Source: Acinetobacter puyangensis (GTDB lineage: Bacteria > Pseudomonadota > Gammaproteobacteria > Pseudomonadales > Moraxellaceae). From it: a stretch of 64,000 nt of DNA. Below, one piece after another: positions 52,322-63,410 of this stretch. The notes under the pieces were generated by a model. The model was not told where the DNA came from, did not search any database, and saw only the letters and a list, made by a program, of their open reading frames with translations. Position numbers and translations under genes: made by a program. Location: NCBI RefSeq assembly GCF_900096995.1, contig NZ_OANT01000001.1:558001-622000 (forward strand), given 5' to 3'. Numbering within the stretch: position 1 is the stretch's first letter; the number at the start of each line of letters is the position of its first letter.

Positions 52322-53272
52322 ATGACGCAATCTAAGATCTCGTCGAAAGTGCTAGAAAAAAGTGGGCGTATTTTATTTAAATTGTCAGCCTTATTTATTT
52401 TACCTATTGGTGTGTTGCATGCATCAGACTTCTTGGTGGATACAAAATGGCTGCAACAAAACCTGAATAATCCAAACGTGCGGATTGTTGAGGTGAGTGT
52501 GAATCCGGGGCAGTTTGAGCGTGGACATATTCCTGGTGCGGTAAATTTCCGCTGGCATACCGATCTAGTCGATACTGTACGCCGAGATGTTGCCACAGCT
52601 TCCAATTTTCAGAATACTTTGCGTAAGGCTGGTATCAATAAAGATACAACCGTCGTGTTATATGGTGATAACAATAACTGGTTTGCGGCATGGGGCGCAT
52701 GGGTTTTTGATTTATATGGCGTGAAAAATGTCAAGTTACTGGATGGCGGACGAACTAAGTGGGAAGCGGATAAATTACCGTTGTCTGCACGGGCGTCTAC
52801 GTACAAAGTGGGTAATATCACCATTAACAATAAAACCAATAATCAATTGCGTGCTCGTTTAGTCGATGTCATTCAGGCCAGTAATAAAAAATCTGCTGCT
52901 TTGGTGGATATCCGTTCTGCTGATGAGTTTAATGGCAAGGTGTTTGCACCAGCAGGTGTGCAAGAACTGTCTATTCGTGCAGGACACATTCCAAATGCAG
53001 TGAATGTACCATGGGGTGAGGCAGTGGCGGCTGATGGTACATTTAAATCTAAAGAAGAGTTGCGAAAAATCTATGCCAAAGTCGGGATTGATGGTTCAAA
53101 ACCCATTATTACCTATTGCCGCATTGGTGAGCGTTCCAGTCATACGTGGTTTGCCTTGAGTAAAATCCTTGGCTATAACGTTAAAAATTATGACGGTTCG
53201 TGGACAGAATATGGCAACACTGTGGGTTTACCAATAACAAATAACGCAGGCACAGTCTGGGGCGCAATATAA
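52322..53272 (+). CDS. Periplasmic tandem-rhodanese thiosulfate sulfurtransferase
   Basis: 316 residues from the ATG at 52322, with GGAG 7 bases upstream (an ATG at 52298 is upstream in frame). A signal peptide ends in GVLHA. Two rhodanese domains follow. The first has VEVSVNPGQFERGHIPGA and an inactive loop. The second has VDIRSADEF, AGHIPNAVN and the active loop CRIGERSS with Cys266, which is the thiosulfate-type loop. Upstream of the YeeE/YedE gene by 93 bases. Together they suggest thiosulfate capture and sulfur uptake. Confidence 0.88.
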   Translation: MTQSKISSKVLEKSGRILFKLSALFILPIGVLHASDFLVDTKWLQQNLNNPNVRIVEVSVNPGQFERGHIPGAVNFRWHTDLVDTVRRDVATASNFQNTLRKAGINKDTTVVLYGDNNNWFAAWGAWVFDLYGVKNVKLLDGGRTKWEADKLPLSARASTYKVGNITINNKTNNQLRARLVDVIQASNKKSAALVDIRSADEFNGKVFAPAGVQELSIRAGHIPNAVNVPWGEAVAADGTFKSKEELRKIYAKVGIDGSKPIITYCRIGERSSHTWFALSKILGYNVKNYDGSWTEYGNTVGLPITNNAGTVWGAI

Positions 53273-53365
53273 AAATAATTAAACTTTTTTGAATTTTGGA
53301 TTTGTGCTGATTCGTTCGTGCAAATCTAAATTTCTTTTATCGTGATAGATTGATTAGGACGGTGT

Positions 53366-54586
53366 ATGGGGCAAGAACAAACACAGGCATATAATGCGCC
53401 AAAAAATAAAATAAATATTAGTTTGGCATTGTTAATTTTAACATTTTTTTTGATATGGAGTTATTGGTTATCACAGCAGTACGTTGAATATCATTTTGGT
53501 TTTATTGCCATTATCGGTGCTTTGTTTGGTCTTGTTTTACAAAGATCAAGATTCTGTTTTTACTGTATTTTTACCGATTACTTTGCCCATAAGGACAGTC
53601 GTGGCATATTGGGTATTTTGCTTGCCTTATTGATAGGAACATTAGGCTATCATGCTGTCTTTGGTGCATTTTTACCTGTCCTTGATGGCAGACAATTACC
53701 ACCAGATGCGCATATTGGGGTGGTGAGCTGGATTTTACCTTTAAGTGCCTTAAGTTTTGGTTTTGGTATGGCATTATCCGGTTCATGTATCAGTGCGCAG
53801 TTGTATCGCTTAGGGGAAGGCTTATTAACCGCACCGATTGCCTTGATTGGTGTCGCCATCGGGTTCGCTTTGGGTTTTCTCTCTTGGAATTCGCTCTATT
53901 TATCTTTTATGCAAAAAGCACAGCCCTTATGGTTGCCCAATCTTGTCGGGTATGCCGGTTCGGTTTTAATTCAGGTGATTGTGATTGGTGGTTTATTGGT
54001 ATTTTTCTTATATCTCGAAAATAAACGTCGTATCCATACTCAAAATGATCATGACACGCCACATCAAGACGATGAACCTAGTCTTTGGCAAGCGATTTTT
54101 CAACAACGCTGGCCGACATGGGTCGGTGGTATTTTTATTGGCTTGATTGCAACCATTGCCTATTTTCGGGTCGGTGCACTCGGTGTAACAGCCGAGATTG
54201 GCAGTATCTCCAGAACTTTTCTTGATCAAGTTGTTGGCGGTGTGTCTCGCTTAGAGGGATTGGATCGGCTGACTGGATGTATTACCGTGATTAAACAAAC
54301 ATTATTATCCAATAATGGTGTATTCGTATTGAGTTTAATTTTGGGAAGTCTAATTTCTGCATTAAGTGCTGGACAACTTCGCTGGCAAGGTAACACCTTA
54401 AAAGGCATATTACGAATTTTTTGTGGTGGTGTTTTAATGGGCTGGGGGGCAATGATTTCACTCGGATGTACGGTTGGAATGTTGTTATCAGGCATTATGG
54501 CGGGTGCCTTATCAGGATGGGTCTTTGCTGTATTTTGTCTATTCGGGGCATGGATTGGATGGTATTTGCGCCAGAAATGGACATGA
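53366..54586 (+). CDS. YeeE/YedE-family sulfur (thiosulfate) transporter
   Basis: 406 residues with about ten membrane helices in two pseudo-repeats. Conserved cysteines lie in RSRFCFYCIF, LSGSCISAQLYR, LTGCITV and SLGCTVGML, the residues that relay thiosulfate or persulfide in YeeE (TsuA). It pairs with the preceding secreted sulfurtransferase. Whether it carries thiosulfate or another sulfur species is inferred. A His/Asp-rich cytosolic loop (TQNDHDTPHQDDEP) lies between the halves. Confidence 0.86.
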   Translation: MGQEQTQAYNAPKNKINISLALLILTFFLIWSYWLSQQYVEYHFGFIAIIGALFGLVLQRSRFCFYCIFTDYFAHKDSRGILGILLALLIGTLGYHAVFGAFLPVLDGRQLPPDAHIGVVSWILPLSALSFGFGMALSGSCISAQLYRLGEGLLTAPIALIGVAIGFALGFLSWNSLYLSFMQKAQPLWLPNLVGYAGSVLIQVIVIGGLLVFFLYLENKRRIHTQNDHDTPHQDDEPSLWQAIFQQRWPTWVGGIFIGLIATIAYFRVGALGVTAEIGSISRTFLDQVVGGVSRLEGLDRLTGCITVIKQTLLSNNGVFVLSLILGSLISALSAGQLRWQGNTLKGILRIFCGGVLMGWGAMISLGCTVGMLLSGIMAGALSGWVFAVFCLFGAWIGWYLRQKWT

Positions 54587-54715
54587 ATGTTTATGAGCGC
54601 ACGAAATTGTTGTGAAAACCTAGCTCAAAGTAGTATTTCACAGTAGAATATGCGCTCTTATCCTAGTCACATTGCGCTTAGGTTCAAAAGACCTGCCCGT
54701 GGAGCCAAAATCAAC

Positions 54716-57700
54716 ATGTTTATCGTGGCCGGTGCGTCAGCACATTCTGCATTTAAGAAAACTCAACTATTATCACGTCTAGCGTCAATTAGTTCTGTTC
54801 AATCTATAGATAGCCAATGGGTTTATTTGTTTGATCAAGCACTTAACGAAGGGCAGCAGCAATCTGCATTGCAACTGTTAAATGATGGTTCATCTTTTGA
54901 GCTGCGTCAGGCAGCAAGTGATGAAGTACAAATTTTAGTGACCCCGCGTGTGGGCACAATTTCACCTTGGTCTTCAAAAGCCACTGATATTTTCCAGAAT
55001 TGTAATACGCCTGTACATCGTCTGGAGCGAGGTATTTTATATACGCTCAAAGGTGTGAAGGGTATCTCCAATGAAGTCAAACTGGCATTACATGACCGTA
55101 TGACTGAAACAGTCTTTGCGCAAATTGATGATGCCAAGGCATTGTTTACTGAAACTGAACCTAAGCCTCTAAATAGTATTGATATTCTGGGACAGGGCAA
55201 ACAGGCATTGGTTCAAGCCAACAGTGAATTTGGTTTTGCTTTGTCGGATGAAGAGATTGATTACTTAACTGATGCCTTTACCAAACTGGGGCGCAATCCG
55301 CATGACATCGAATTGATGATGTTTGCACAGGCCAACTCGGAACATTGCCGACATAAAATTTTTAATGCAGAGTGGACCATTGATGGTGAAAAACAACCAT
55401 TATCCTTGTTCCAGATGATTAAAAATACCTATAAGGAATCACCGGCAGATGTATTGTCGGCTTATAAAGACAATGCTTCGGTGATTGTAGGCTACGACAC
55501 CATGCGTTTTTATCCAAAAGCCGATGAAAACGGACATTATGTCTATAAATATAAAAGTCAGGCCGCCCATATCCTGATGAAAGTGGAAACCCATAACCAT
55601 CCAACCGCCATTTCACCATTTGCTGGTGCGGCGACAGGGTCTGGTGGTGAAATTCGGGATGAAGGCGCAACCGGTCGTGGTGGTAAACCTAAAGCAGGTT
55701 TAACTGGTTTTACCGTTTCCAATTTGAATATTCCGGGTTTTGAACAACCGTGGGAAGATCAATATGGCAAACCTTCACGTATGGCATCACCGTTACAGAT
55801 TATGATTGATGGACCGCTTGGTGGTGCAGCCTTTAATAATGAATTTGGTCGTCCGAATCTCAATGGTTATTTCCGTACTTTTGAACAAAAGGTCAATGGC
55901 GACGTTAAAGGTTTTCATAAACCGATTATGATCGCCGGTGGTTACGGTAATATCCGTCCAGATCATGTGGAAAAAGACGCCATTCAACCGGGTGATTTAT
56001 TGATTGTACTGGGTGGTCCAGCCATGTTGATTGGTCTGGGTGGCGGTGCAGCTTCATCGGTAGATAGCGGTACCATGGGTGAAAATCTGGATTTTGCCTC
56101 AGTACAACGGGAGAATCCGGAAATGGAACGTCGTTGTCAGGAAGTGATTGATACTTGCTGGCGTATGGAAGATGCCAACCCTATTGTTTCTGTGCATGAT
56201 GTCGGTGCGGGCGGGATTTCTAATGCGATGCCGGAACTGGTCAATGATCACGAACTTGGTGCAGTACTGAACTTACGTAAAATTCCATCGCTTGAACCAG
56301 GCATGTCACCGATGGAAATCTGGTCGAATGAAGCGCAAGAACGTTATGTGTTGGCAATCCATCCAAAATCATTGCCATTATTTGAATCCATTTGTAAACG
56401 TGAACGTTGTCCGTTTGCTGTGTTGGGCGAAGCAACTGAAGCACGTCATTTAACCGTAGAAGATCCATTATTCGAAAACAATGCGGTAGATATGCCGATG
56501 CAGGTATTGCTTGGTGGTACACCGCGTATGCAACGTGCTTATGACAGCACTGAGCGTCAGGGCAATGCGTTTGATGTTACCAAAATCGATCTAAAAGATG
56601 CGATTTTCCGTGTGTTAAAAAATCCGACCGTGGCTTCAAAATCATTTTTAATTACCATCGGTGACCGTTCTATTACTGGTATGGTGGCTCGTGATCAAAT
56701 GGTTGGACGCTGGCAAGTGCCTGTCGCAGATGCTGCGGTGACCACGACCAGTTTGCAAGGCTTTACTGGTGAGGCGATGGCGATGGGTGAGCGTCCACCT
56801 GTGGCATTGTTAAATCCTGCTGCTTCGGCACGTTTGGCTGTGGCAGAAGCCATCAGTAATATTGCTTGTGCCAATATTGAACAATTGGGCGACATCAAAT
56901 TATCTGCCAACTGGATGGCAGCAGCAGGGCAAAAAGGTGAAGACCAGGCCCTGTTTGAAGCGGTAAAAACCATCGGTATGGAAATCTGTCCAGCTCTTGA
57001 TATTGCCATTCCTGTTGGTAAAGATTCATTGTCTATGCGGACCACGTGGAATGATGAGGGTGAAGACAAATCAGTCACCTCACCGATGTCGCTGGTGATT
57101 ACTGCCTTTGCACCTGTTAATGATGTACGTAAAACCTTAACGCCGGAATTAAAAGCTATTGAAGGCTCTGTACTGGTACGTATTGATTTATCCAAAGGTC
57201 AATTCCGTTTAGGCGCATCCATTTTGACGCAGGTCTATAAAGCCATTGGTACAACTGCGCCAGATGTGGATTCTTTTGAAGATTTAAAAGATTTCTTTGC
57301 CTTGATTCAGGACTGGAATAATCGTGGTCTGATTCAGGCTTATCATGACATTGGTGATGGTGGTTTACTGGCGACTGTGGCAGAAATGATATTTGCATCA
57401 CGTCTGGGTGTGGTATTACAACCACAAAGTATTGCAAGTCTGTTTGCCGAAGAAATTGGTGCAATATTACAAATCAAGACAGAGGATTGGCAAAGCTTGC
57501 AGGCAGAAATTGCACAATCGAGCTTAAAAGATGCTATTAGTTTGATTGGTCAAGTGAATCACAGTGACCAACTTAAGGTTAATGATTTAACACTTGATCG
57601 TGCCGAGTTACAACAAGCTTGGACAGAAGTGTCACACCAGATTCAGCGTTTGCGTGATAATAACGAAACAGCGGATCAGGAATTTTCTTTAATTACCGAT

Positions 57701-58549
57701 CAAAACCATCAAGGGTTAATTGCTCAAGCAACGTTTGATTTAAATGAAGAAATTGAAGCACCTTATATCAATTTACGTCGTCCAAATATGGCCATTCTGC
57801 GTGAACAGGGGGTTAATGGTCATGTAGAAATGGCGGCAGCCTTTGATAAAGTTGGTTTTAATACCATTGATATTCATATGAGTGACTTGCTGGCTGGTCG
57901 TATTAGCCTTGATGAATTTGAAGGTTTAGTGGCATGTGGCGGTTTCTCCTACGGTGATGTATTGGGTGCAGGCGGTGGCTGGGCAAAATCTGTGTTGTTC
58001 AATAGCAAATTGCGTGACCAGTTTGAAAAATTCTTCCATCGTGATGAAACCTTTAGTTTAGGGATCTGTAACGGTTGTCAAATGCTGTCACAACTTGCAC
58101 CACTCATTCCGGGTGCAGAAGACTGGCCACGTTTCCACCGTAATACCTCAGAAGTTTTTGAAGCACGTAGTGTCAATGTTCGTGTAGAAAAATCGGTCTC
58201 GGTATTACTTGAAGACATGCAAGGTTCGATTTTACCGATTGCAGTGGCGCATGGCGAAGGTCGCGTAGTGGCAACAGATGCCAAACTGTCTGCTTTAAAT
58301 GCAGGCAATCAGGTGATTTTGCGTTATGTGGATAGTCAGGGTAATCCAACTCAGCAATACCCGCTTAATCCAAATGGCTCACCTGAAGCGATTACGGGTG
58401 TGACCTCCAAAGATGGTCGTGCCACCATTATGATGCCGCATCCGGAACGTAACTTCCGTGCTTTGCAACACTCGTGGAAACCGGAGGATTGGCAAGAAGA
58501 TGGCGCATGGTTAAGAATGTTTAGAAATGCACGTAAGTTTTTGGGTTAA
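54716..58549 (+). CDS. purL: Phosphoribosylformylglycinamidine synthase PurL (large form)
   Basis: 1277 residues from the ATG at 54716, which gives the usual [13 protein letters not shown] start. The frame runs 22 codons further up. Fourth step of purine synthesis, FGAR to FGAM with glutamine. Order: PurS-like N-terminus, linker, two AIR-synthase-like ATP domains ([31 protein letters not shown] about 290-320), then a class I glutaminase domain. The glutaminase nucleophile is in [10 protein letters not shown] and its His in MPHPERNFR. Monocistronic, with a terminator. Confidence 0.97.
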   Translation: MFIVAGASAHSAFKKTQLLSRLASISSVQSIDSQWVYLFDQALNEGQQQSALQLLNDGSSFELRQAASDEVQILVTPRVGTISPWSSKATDIFQNCNTPVHRLERGILYTLKGVKGISNEVKLALHDRMTETVFAQIDDAKALFTETEPKPLNSIDILGQGKQALVQANSEFGFALSDEEIDYLTDAFTKLGRNPHDIELMMFAQANSEHCRHKIFNAEWTIDGEKQPLSLFQMIKNTYKESPADVLSAYKDNASVIVGYDTMRFYPKADENGHYVYKYKSQAAHILMKVETHNHPTAISPFAGAATGSGGEIRDEGATGRGGKPKAGLTGFTVSNLNIPGFEQPWEDQYGKPSRMASPLQIMIDGPLGGAAFNNEFGRPNLNGYFRTFEQKVNGDVKGFHKPIMIAGGYGNIRPDHVEKDAIQPGDLLIVLGGPAMLIGLGGGAASSVDSGTMGENLDFASVQRENPEMERRCQEVIDTCWRMEDANPIVSVHDVGAGGISNAMPELVNDHELGAVLNLRKIPSLEPGMSPMEIWSNEAQERYVLAIHPKSLPLFESICKRERCPFAVLGEATEARHLTVEDPLFENNAVDMPMQVLLGGTPRMQRAYDSTERQGNAFDVTKIDLKDAIFRVLKNPTVASKSFLITIGDRSITGMVARDQMVGRWQVPVADAAVTTTSLQGFTGEAMAMGERPPVALLNPAASARLAVAEAISNIACANIEQLGDIKLSANWMAAAGQKGEDQALFEAVKTIGMEICPALDIAIPVGKDSLSMRTTWNDEGEDKSVTSPMSLVITAFAPVNDVRKTLTPELKAIEGSVLVRIDLSKGQFRLGASILTQVYKAIGTTAPDVDSFEDLKDFFALIQDWNNRGLIQAYHDIGDGGLLATVAEMIFASRLGVVLQPQSIASLFAEEIGAILQIKTEDWQSLQAEIAQSSLKDAISLIGQVNHSDQLKVNDLTLDRAELQQAWTEVSHQIQRLRDNNETADQEFSLITDQNHQGLIAQATFDLNEEIEAPYINLRRPNMAILREQGVNGHVEMAAAFDKVGFNTIDIHMSDLLAGRISLDEFEGLVACGGFSYGDVLGAGGGWAKSVLFNSKLRDQFEKFFHRDETFSLGICNGCQMLSQLAPLIPGAEDWPRFHRNTSEVFEARSVNVRVEKSVSVLLEDMQGSILPIAVAHGEGRVVATDAKLSALNAGNQVILRYVDSQGNPTQQYPLNPNGSPEAITGVTSKDGRATIMMPHPERNFRALQHSWKPEDWQEDGAWLRMFRNARKFLG

Positions 58550-58578
58550 ATATTTTTGATCTAAGGGTACAATTTTGG

Positions 58579-58609
58579 AATCAGTCATAATTATTATGGC
58601 TGATTTTTT
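58579..58609 (+). terminator. Terminator of purL
   Basis: A 12-bp stem with one wobble pair (58579-58590 with 58594-58605), loop TTA, then a T run. The T run overlaps the last codons of the convergent MFS gene. Confidence 0.85.
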
Positions 58610-59786
58610 ATGCATATTTTGGCACCTTAAAGGTCCAGATAAATCCCCAAATTAATGCGATCAAGCCAAAGCTAAAGCTATGCAATAATGTTCCACCATT
58701 TTGAATATATAGTTTTGCCAGCCACGGACCTAGTAATTGGGTGCCAGCATACAGGCTAATCAAGAGTGCATATAGTTTTGCCCCTTGTTGCGGTTGGAAA
58801 AACTTGGCAATACGTTGTGAACTGACCACAGTACCCATAAAACTTGCGCCCATGAAGATCGCACAGATTAGTATGCCAAAAATATTGGGAAATATTAACA
58901 CCCCGGCAACACCAATAATTTGCATTAAATAAGAACCTAGTAAAGCAAAACAGTCAGTAAATTTTGCGCCTAGCCAGTTCCAAAACGGTAAAAAAATCAA
59001 GCAGGCAAGAGCAGTCACTAGCCAGACATTTTTGACCCAGAACGCATGCTGACTTGCAACATCATGTGCCAGTGTGGGTAAAAATGTCATAGGTAAGATA
59101 TAACCCAAACCTGCGCCAGCATAGGCAATAAATAAAGGCGTGGTATTGTGATCAAATAATTTTTGTGAAGAGGATACGCCTGACGAATGAGGGGGCTGGA
59201 TTACAATCTGATTAAGATAAAATACACTATAGAGTGTCAGTGGAATACTAAAAAAGGCCACAGGTAACCAGCGCATTGCACCGGTAAAAAGATTGGCTGT
59301 CCAGTCAATTAATATACTATCCAGAATTAAACCAATAGAAACGCCAAGATAAACCAGCCCACTGAGATGTGTCTTTTGATGTGTGACTAGCCATTCCAGA
59401 ATCAACGAAGGAGCAAGAACAAAGACAATGCCGTTGGTGATGCCATTGAGCAGTCGCAAGATGAGTAAAGCATCAAAATTGCTGATCCAGCATTGTAATA
59501 ATGTGCAGAAGCAATTAAGGATTAAAGAGATCAATAGGAGTGGTTTTAGTTGATGGGCTTGGCTAAACTTAACCGCAGATAGTGCACCGATTAAATAGCC
59601 TGCATAATTCAAGGTGGCTAAATTGGCGCCTTGTTCGATACTAAACATGCCATCTTGAATAAAATATGGTAGCAAGGGTGTAAAAGCAAAGCGACCAATG
59701 GCATGTACCACAATCAATGCGGCAATACCTGCACAGATATAAATCTTTGCCTGTTTGGAAACAGTAGGAGAAGAAAAATTATCCAT
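58608..59786 (-). CDS. YbfB/YjiJ-family MFS permease
   Basis: 392 residues, 12 membrane helices. The N-terminal AIGRFAFTPLLPYFIQDG and NLATLNYAGYLIGAL segments are typical of the YbfB/YjiJ group, whose substrates are mostly unknown. Convergent with purL, upstream neighbour of nadB on the same strand. No linked enzyme gives a clue to its cargo. Confidence 0.83.
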   Translation of the reverse strand: MDNFSSPTVSKQAKIYICAGIAALIVVHAIGRFAFTPLLPYFIQDGMFSIEQGANLATLNYAGYLIGALSAVKFSQAHQLKPLLLISLILNCFCTLLQCWISNFDALLILRLLNGITNGIVFVLAPSLILEWLVTHQKTHLSGLVYLGVSIGLILDSILIDWTANLFTGAMRWLPVAFFSIPLTLYSVFYLNQIVIQPPHSSGVSSSQKLFDHNTTPLFIAYAGAGLGYILPMTFLPTLAHDVASQHAFWVKNVWLVTALACLIFLPFWNWLGAKFTDCFALLGSYLMQIIGVAGVLIFPNIFGILICAIFMGASFMGTVVSSQRIAKFFQPQQGAKLYALLISLYAGTQLLGPWLAKLYIQNGGTLLHSFSFGLIALIWGFIWTFKVPKYA

Positions 59787-59920
59787 AATTTAAATGATGT
59801 CCCGATCAGTCGCCAAGCTTACACTATTTATTATTTGAATCATTGTACAGTGATTTAGAAAGTGTAATTTCGACATGCATGAATTTTGATAAAGAACTAT
59901 GTGGTTTTATTATAGATTTA

Positions 59921-59947
59921 CCAGAAATATCAGGGTAATATTTCTGG
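59921..59947 (-). terminator. Hairpin downstream of nadB
   Basis: A perfect 10-bp stem CCAGAAATAT/ATATTTCTGG with a 7-base loop, 14 bases after the nadB stop. The T run that follows on the minus strand is short, so termination is probable but not certain. Confidence 0.55.
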
Positions 59948-59960
59948 CGTTTTAAAAATA

Positions 59961-61595
59961 TTATGTATTTACCAATGGTTGACTCACCAGAAAATCGGGT
60001 GGTGTCAAAATGGTATCGCGAATTTCACTGGAAAGTTCAGGATAATCCAACGTGTAATGTAACCCGCGTGATTCTTTACGCTGCATAGCACAGCGTACAA
60101 TCATTTCAGAAACCAGAACCAGATTACGTAGTTCAATCAGGTTTTTACTGACTTTATAGCCCTGATAATAGTCTTCAATTTCATGTTTGAGCATTTCAAT
60201 GCGGTGGAGCGCCCGTTCCAGACGTTTGCGACTACGGACAATACCGACATAATTCCACATGGAGGTGCGTAATTCATCCCAGTTTTGGAGGATCACCACA
60301 TCTTCATCAGAATTTTCGACCTGTGAGGCATCCCAGTGTTTGACTGTATTGAAACGAGGAGCCTGTTCAAATTCTTGTTGAATATGTTTGGCTGCACTCA
60401 TGCCATAGACAAAACATTCCAGTAGTGAGTTACTGGCCATGCGATTTGCGCCATGTAAACCGGTACATGATGTTTCACCAATGGCATACAGTCCGTTAAT
60501 ATCAGTACGACTATGCTGGTCAACGATTACACCCCCACAGGTATAATGTGCCGCAGGAACGACAGGAATCATATCCTTGGTAATGTCAATTCCCAGTTCA
60601 AGTAGACGGGCATAAAGTGTCGGGAAATGTTCTCGAACAAATTCCGGAGATTTATGTGTAATATCTAGCCAGACATGACGTAGACCAAGACGTTTGATTT
60701 CATAGTCAATGGCCCGAGCCACCACGTCGCGAGGAGCCAGTTCAGCACGTTCATCAAAGCGCAGCATAAAACGCTCGCCATCGGGCAAACGTAAATACGC
60801 ACCTTCACCGCGCATCGCTTCGGTAATCAGAAATGAACGGGCTTGTGGATGATAAAGACAGGTCGGATGGAACTGATTAAACTCCATATTGGACACACGA
60901 CAGCCAGCGCGCCAAGCCATAGCAATCCCATCACCTGTAGCAATATCCGGGTTTGAGGTATAAAGATAGGCTTTCATTGCGCCACCACAGGCAAGCGCAG
61001 AAAAGGGCGCTAGAAAGGTTTCAACTTCGCCGCTTTCTTCGTTTAACGCATAAACGCCGATTGCCCGATTGTCTTGTGATGCCAGTTGGGCTTTTTGTGT
61101 GGTAATGACATCAATCGCAATCACATTCTCGAATAGCTGAATATTCTGTTTTTCTTTGGCACGTTGTACCAGTGTGGTTGAAATGGCTTTGCCCGTAGCA
61201 TCGGCAGCATGGATAATCCGTCGTTGTGAATGTCCACCTTCACGCGTTAAGTGTAAATTATCCTGTTCATCTAGGGTAAATTGCACACCTTGCTTCAATA
61301 AAAAATCAACTGCATCCTGTCCGCCTTCCACAGTAAATGTCACTGCATCGAGATGACATAAATGTCCACCTGCAATCATGGTGTCATCAATATGTTGTTC
61401 AATAGAGTCTGACTGATCCAGTACTGCGGCAACGCCGCCTTGTGCATAGTAGGTGCTGGCATCCTGTAAATGGGATTTGGCCAAAATGGCGATTTGATAA
61501 TGATCCGGTAGAGAGAGGGCTAAAGTAAGTCCTGCGCCGCCGCTTCCAATGATGATGACATCAAAACAATGAGGCGATTGTTTGGGCGTATTCAT
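59961..61595 (-). CDS. nadB: L-aspartate oxidase NadB
   Basis: 544 residues, FAD flavoprotein that oxidises L-aspartate to iminoaspartate, first step of de novo NAD synthesis. The FAD dinucleotide motif is [16 protein letters not shown] (15-30). Active-site blocks [41 protein letters not shown] and [21 protein letters not shown] are all present. The helical C-terminal domain ends in a Pro-rich tail. Divergent from the periplasmic protease gene. Confidence 0.96.
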   Translation of the reverse strand: MNTPKQSPHCFDVIIIGSGGAGLTLALSLPDHYQIAILAKSHLQDASTYYAQGGVAAVLDQSDSIEQHIDDTMIAGGHLCHLDAVTFTVEGGQDAVDFLLKQGVQFTLDEQDNLHLTREGGHSQRRIIHAADATGKAISTTLVQRAKEKQNIQLFENVIAIDVITTQKAQLASQDNRAIGVYALNEESGEVETFLAPFSALACGGAMKAYLYTSNPDIATGDGIAMAWRAGCRVSNMEFNQFHPTCLYHPQARSFLITEAMRGEGAYLRLPDGERFMLRFDERAELAPRDVVARAIDYEIKRLGLRHVWLDITHKSPEFVREHFPTLYARLLELGIDITKDMIPVVPAAHYTCGGVIVDQHSRTDINGLYAIGETSCTGLHGANRMASNSLLECFVYGMSAAKHIQQEFEQAPRFNTVKHWDASQVENSDEDVVILQNWDELRTSMWNYVGIVRSRKRLERALHRIEMLKHEIEDYYQGYKVSKNLIELRNLVLVSEMIVRCAMQRKESRGLHYTLDYPELSSEIRDTILTPPDFLVSQPLVNT

Positions 61596-61665
61596 AAGAA
61601 TATTAAATGAGATGATGGAAATCTTTTTAAGATACTACAAATCATGAATTTTGGTACTCACTTAA

Positions 61666-61686
61666 AATGATATTCATTATTGATAA
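61666..61686. promoter_or_regulatory. Fur-box-like sequence between nadB and the protease gene
   Basis: AATGATATTCATTAT (61666-61680) differs by one base from AATGATAATCATTAT, and is followed by TGATAA. It lies 71-81 bases upstream of the nadB start and about 100 upstream of the protease start. Motif match only. Confidence 0.45.
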
Positions 61687-61782
61687 TAAAAATATACAGC
61701 GGTGGAAAAAGTCACAATTCTTTACGGAAATTTTTACCTACACATGCTAAAAAAGCTGTTATTTAATAACGGGCTAAGTTTT

Positions 61783-63159
61783 ATGAAAAAATTAAATCAT
61801 GCCTTGGGCATAATGACATTTGCAGTAACAACAATGACTGCTCAAGCAGCGATTCCGGTTGATTTTTCCAATTTGGTTGAGCAGGTAAGTCCTGCTGTGG
61901 TGAGTGTGAGTGCAACAAAATCCCTGTCACAACAAGAAATGATGCAAGAGCAGGTTCCTGAGTTATTAAGACGCTTTTTTGGTAATCAAATTATTATTCC
62001 GCAGCAACAAATTCCGCGGGAACAAAACGCCTATGGCAGTGCTTTTTTTATTAGTTCAGACGGTTACCTCCTTACCAATCATCATGTGATCAAAGATGCA
62101 TCCAAAGTCACCATTACATTAAATGATCGCCGTGAACTCGATGCAGATGTGGTGGGCAGTGATGAGCGCACCGATGTGGCCTTGTTAAAAGTCAAAGGTG
62201 ATCGTTTTCCTGCACTTAAAACCGGTGATGTGGATCAGTTAAAAGTGGGGCAACCAGTATTGGCTATTGGTTCTCCATTCGGCTTTGATTATTCTGCTTC
62301 GGCCGGGATTGTCAGTGCCAAATCGCGAACCATGTTTAATGAAACCTCAGTGCCCTTTATCCAGACGGATGTGGCTTTAAATCCGGGTAATTCTGGCGGA
62401 CCTCTGTTTAATGAGAAAGGCGAAGTGGTAGGCGTGAATTCCCGTATCTTTAGTGGTACCGGTGGTTATATGGGATTGTCTTTTTCCATTCCAATCGATG
62501 TTGCAATGGATGTGGTAAATCAACTCAGAACCACTGGCAAAGTATCCCGTCCATATTTGGGGGTGATGTTGCAGGATGTGGATCGTAATCTTGCAGAAGC
62601 ATATCGACTAGATAAGCCGGAAGGGGCACTCATTACTCAGGTTGCACCAAACTCTCCAGCGCAAAAAGCTGGTTTAAAAGCCGGTGATATTATTCTCAGT
62701 TATAATGGACGTAATCTGGTACGCACCTCGGATCTGATTAATCTGATTAATCGTACCCAGATCAATCAAAAAATTAATTTGACGATTTTACGCAATCAAA
62801 GACGGCAGGAGCTTGCGGTTACACTGGTATCTTCTCCGGATGAAACTCCGCCTGCAAAAAAAGAAAGCGCAGATAATCCAAGTTCAAAGCTTGGGATAGC
62901 ATTGCGTGAATTAAATGCGCAAGAAAAAGCACGGTATAAATTGCAGGGGGTGGTGGTTCAAAATTTATCCTATGCGGGGCTAGCTGCACGTTCAGGTATT
63001 CAACAGTATGATGTCATTACTCAAATTGCAGATAAGCAAATCAAGAGTTTAGCTGATTTTAAACAGGCAATAGAAAGTATCGATAAAAAAGCGGTTGTGC
63101 CAGTTTATATTGTGCGTCAAGGACAACCTACAATTTTGGGTCTGAGACTTGATAATTAA
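61783..63159 (+). CDS. Periplasmic Do/DegP-family serine protease (MucD-like)
   Basis: 458 residues from the ATG at 61783, which gives a clean signal peptide (MKKLNHALGIMTF to AQA). An upstream GTG (61702) or ATG (61744) would spoil it. Trypsin-like domain with triad His101 (TNHHV), Asp131 (RTDVALLK) and Ser204 (NPGNSGGPL). Two PDZ domains follow (RPYLGVMLQDV, about 265-355, and LGIALRELNAQ, about 370-455). Shows the short LA-loop of MucD/DegS more than DegP. Degrades misfolded envelope proteins. Confidence 0.9.
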   Translation: MKKLNHALGIMTFAVTTMTAQAAIPVDFSNLVEQVSPAVVSVSATKSLSQQEMMQEQVPELLRRFFGNQIIIPQQQIPREQNAYGSAFFISSDGYLLTNHHVIKDASKVTITLNDRRELDADVVGSDERTDVALLKVKGDRFPALKTGDVDQLKVGQPVLAIGSPFGFDYSASAGIVSAKSRTMFNETSVPFIQTDVALNPGNSGGPLFNEKGEVVGVNSRIFSGTGGYMGLSFSIPIDVAMDVVNQLRTTGKVSRPYLGVMLQDVDRNLAEAYRLDKPEGALITQVAPNSPAQKAGLKAGDIILSYNGRNLVRTSDLINLINRTQINQKINLTILRNQRRQELAVTLVSSPDETPPAKKESADNPSSKLGIALRELNAQEKARYKLQGVVVQNLSYAGLAARSGIQQYDVITQIADKQIKSLADFKQAIESIDKKAVVPVYIVRQGQPTILGLRLDN

Positions 63160-63296
63160 TGATTTTTAATAGGATAACTATAGTCTAAATAGCGTGGAGC
63201 TCTAAAAGAATATAGATTTTAATGTGATTGCCCGGTGGGATTTAATCTTTGGATTAATCATATAATAATATTATTTTATTGGTCATAATATGTGTT

Positions 63297-63329
63297 CTAT
63301 TCACCACTTTTAATCAAAGTGGTGAATAG
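63297..63329. terminator. Hairpin between convergent genes
   Basis: A perfect 14-bp stem CTATTCACCACTTT/AAAGTGGTGAATAG with a 5-base loop TAATC, midway between the protease gene and the mutase gene. No T run, so a terminator role is likely but not certain. Confidence 0.6.
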
Positions 63330-63410
63330 GAATACATTAATATTAATAGAGCAATATGCTGTAATATTTAACTTGGCATTATTTTTCTATCATATACTTT
63401 AATCAATATA

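Noticed and set aside
54650..54715. 22-codon N-terminal extension of purL
   Set aside because: PurL proteins begin at the MFIVAGA-type start at 54716. The extension looks like leader sequence.
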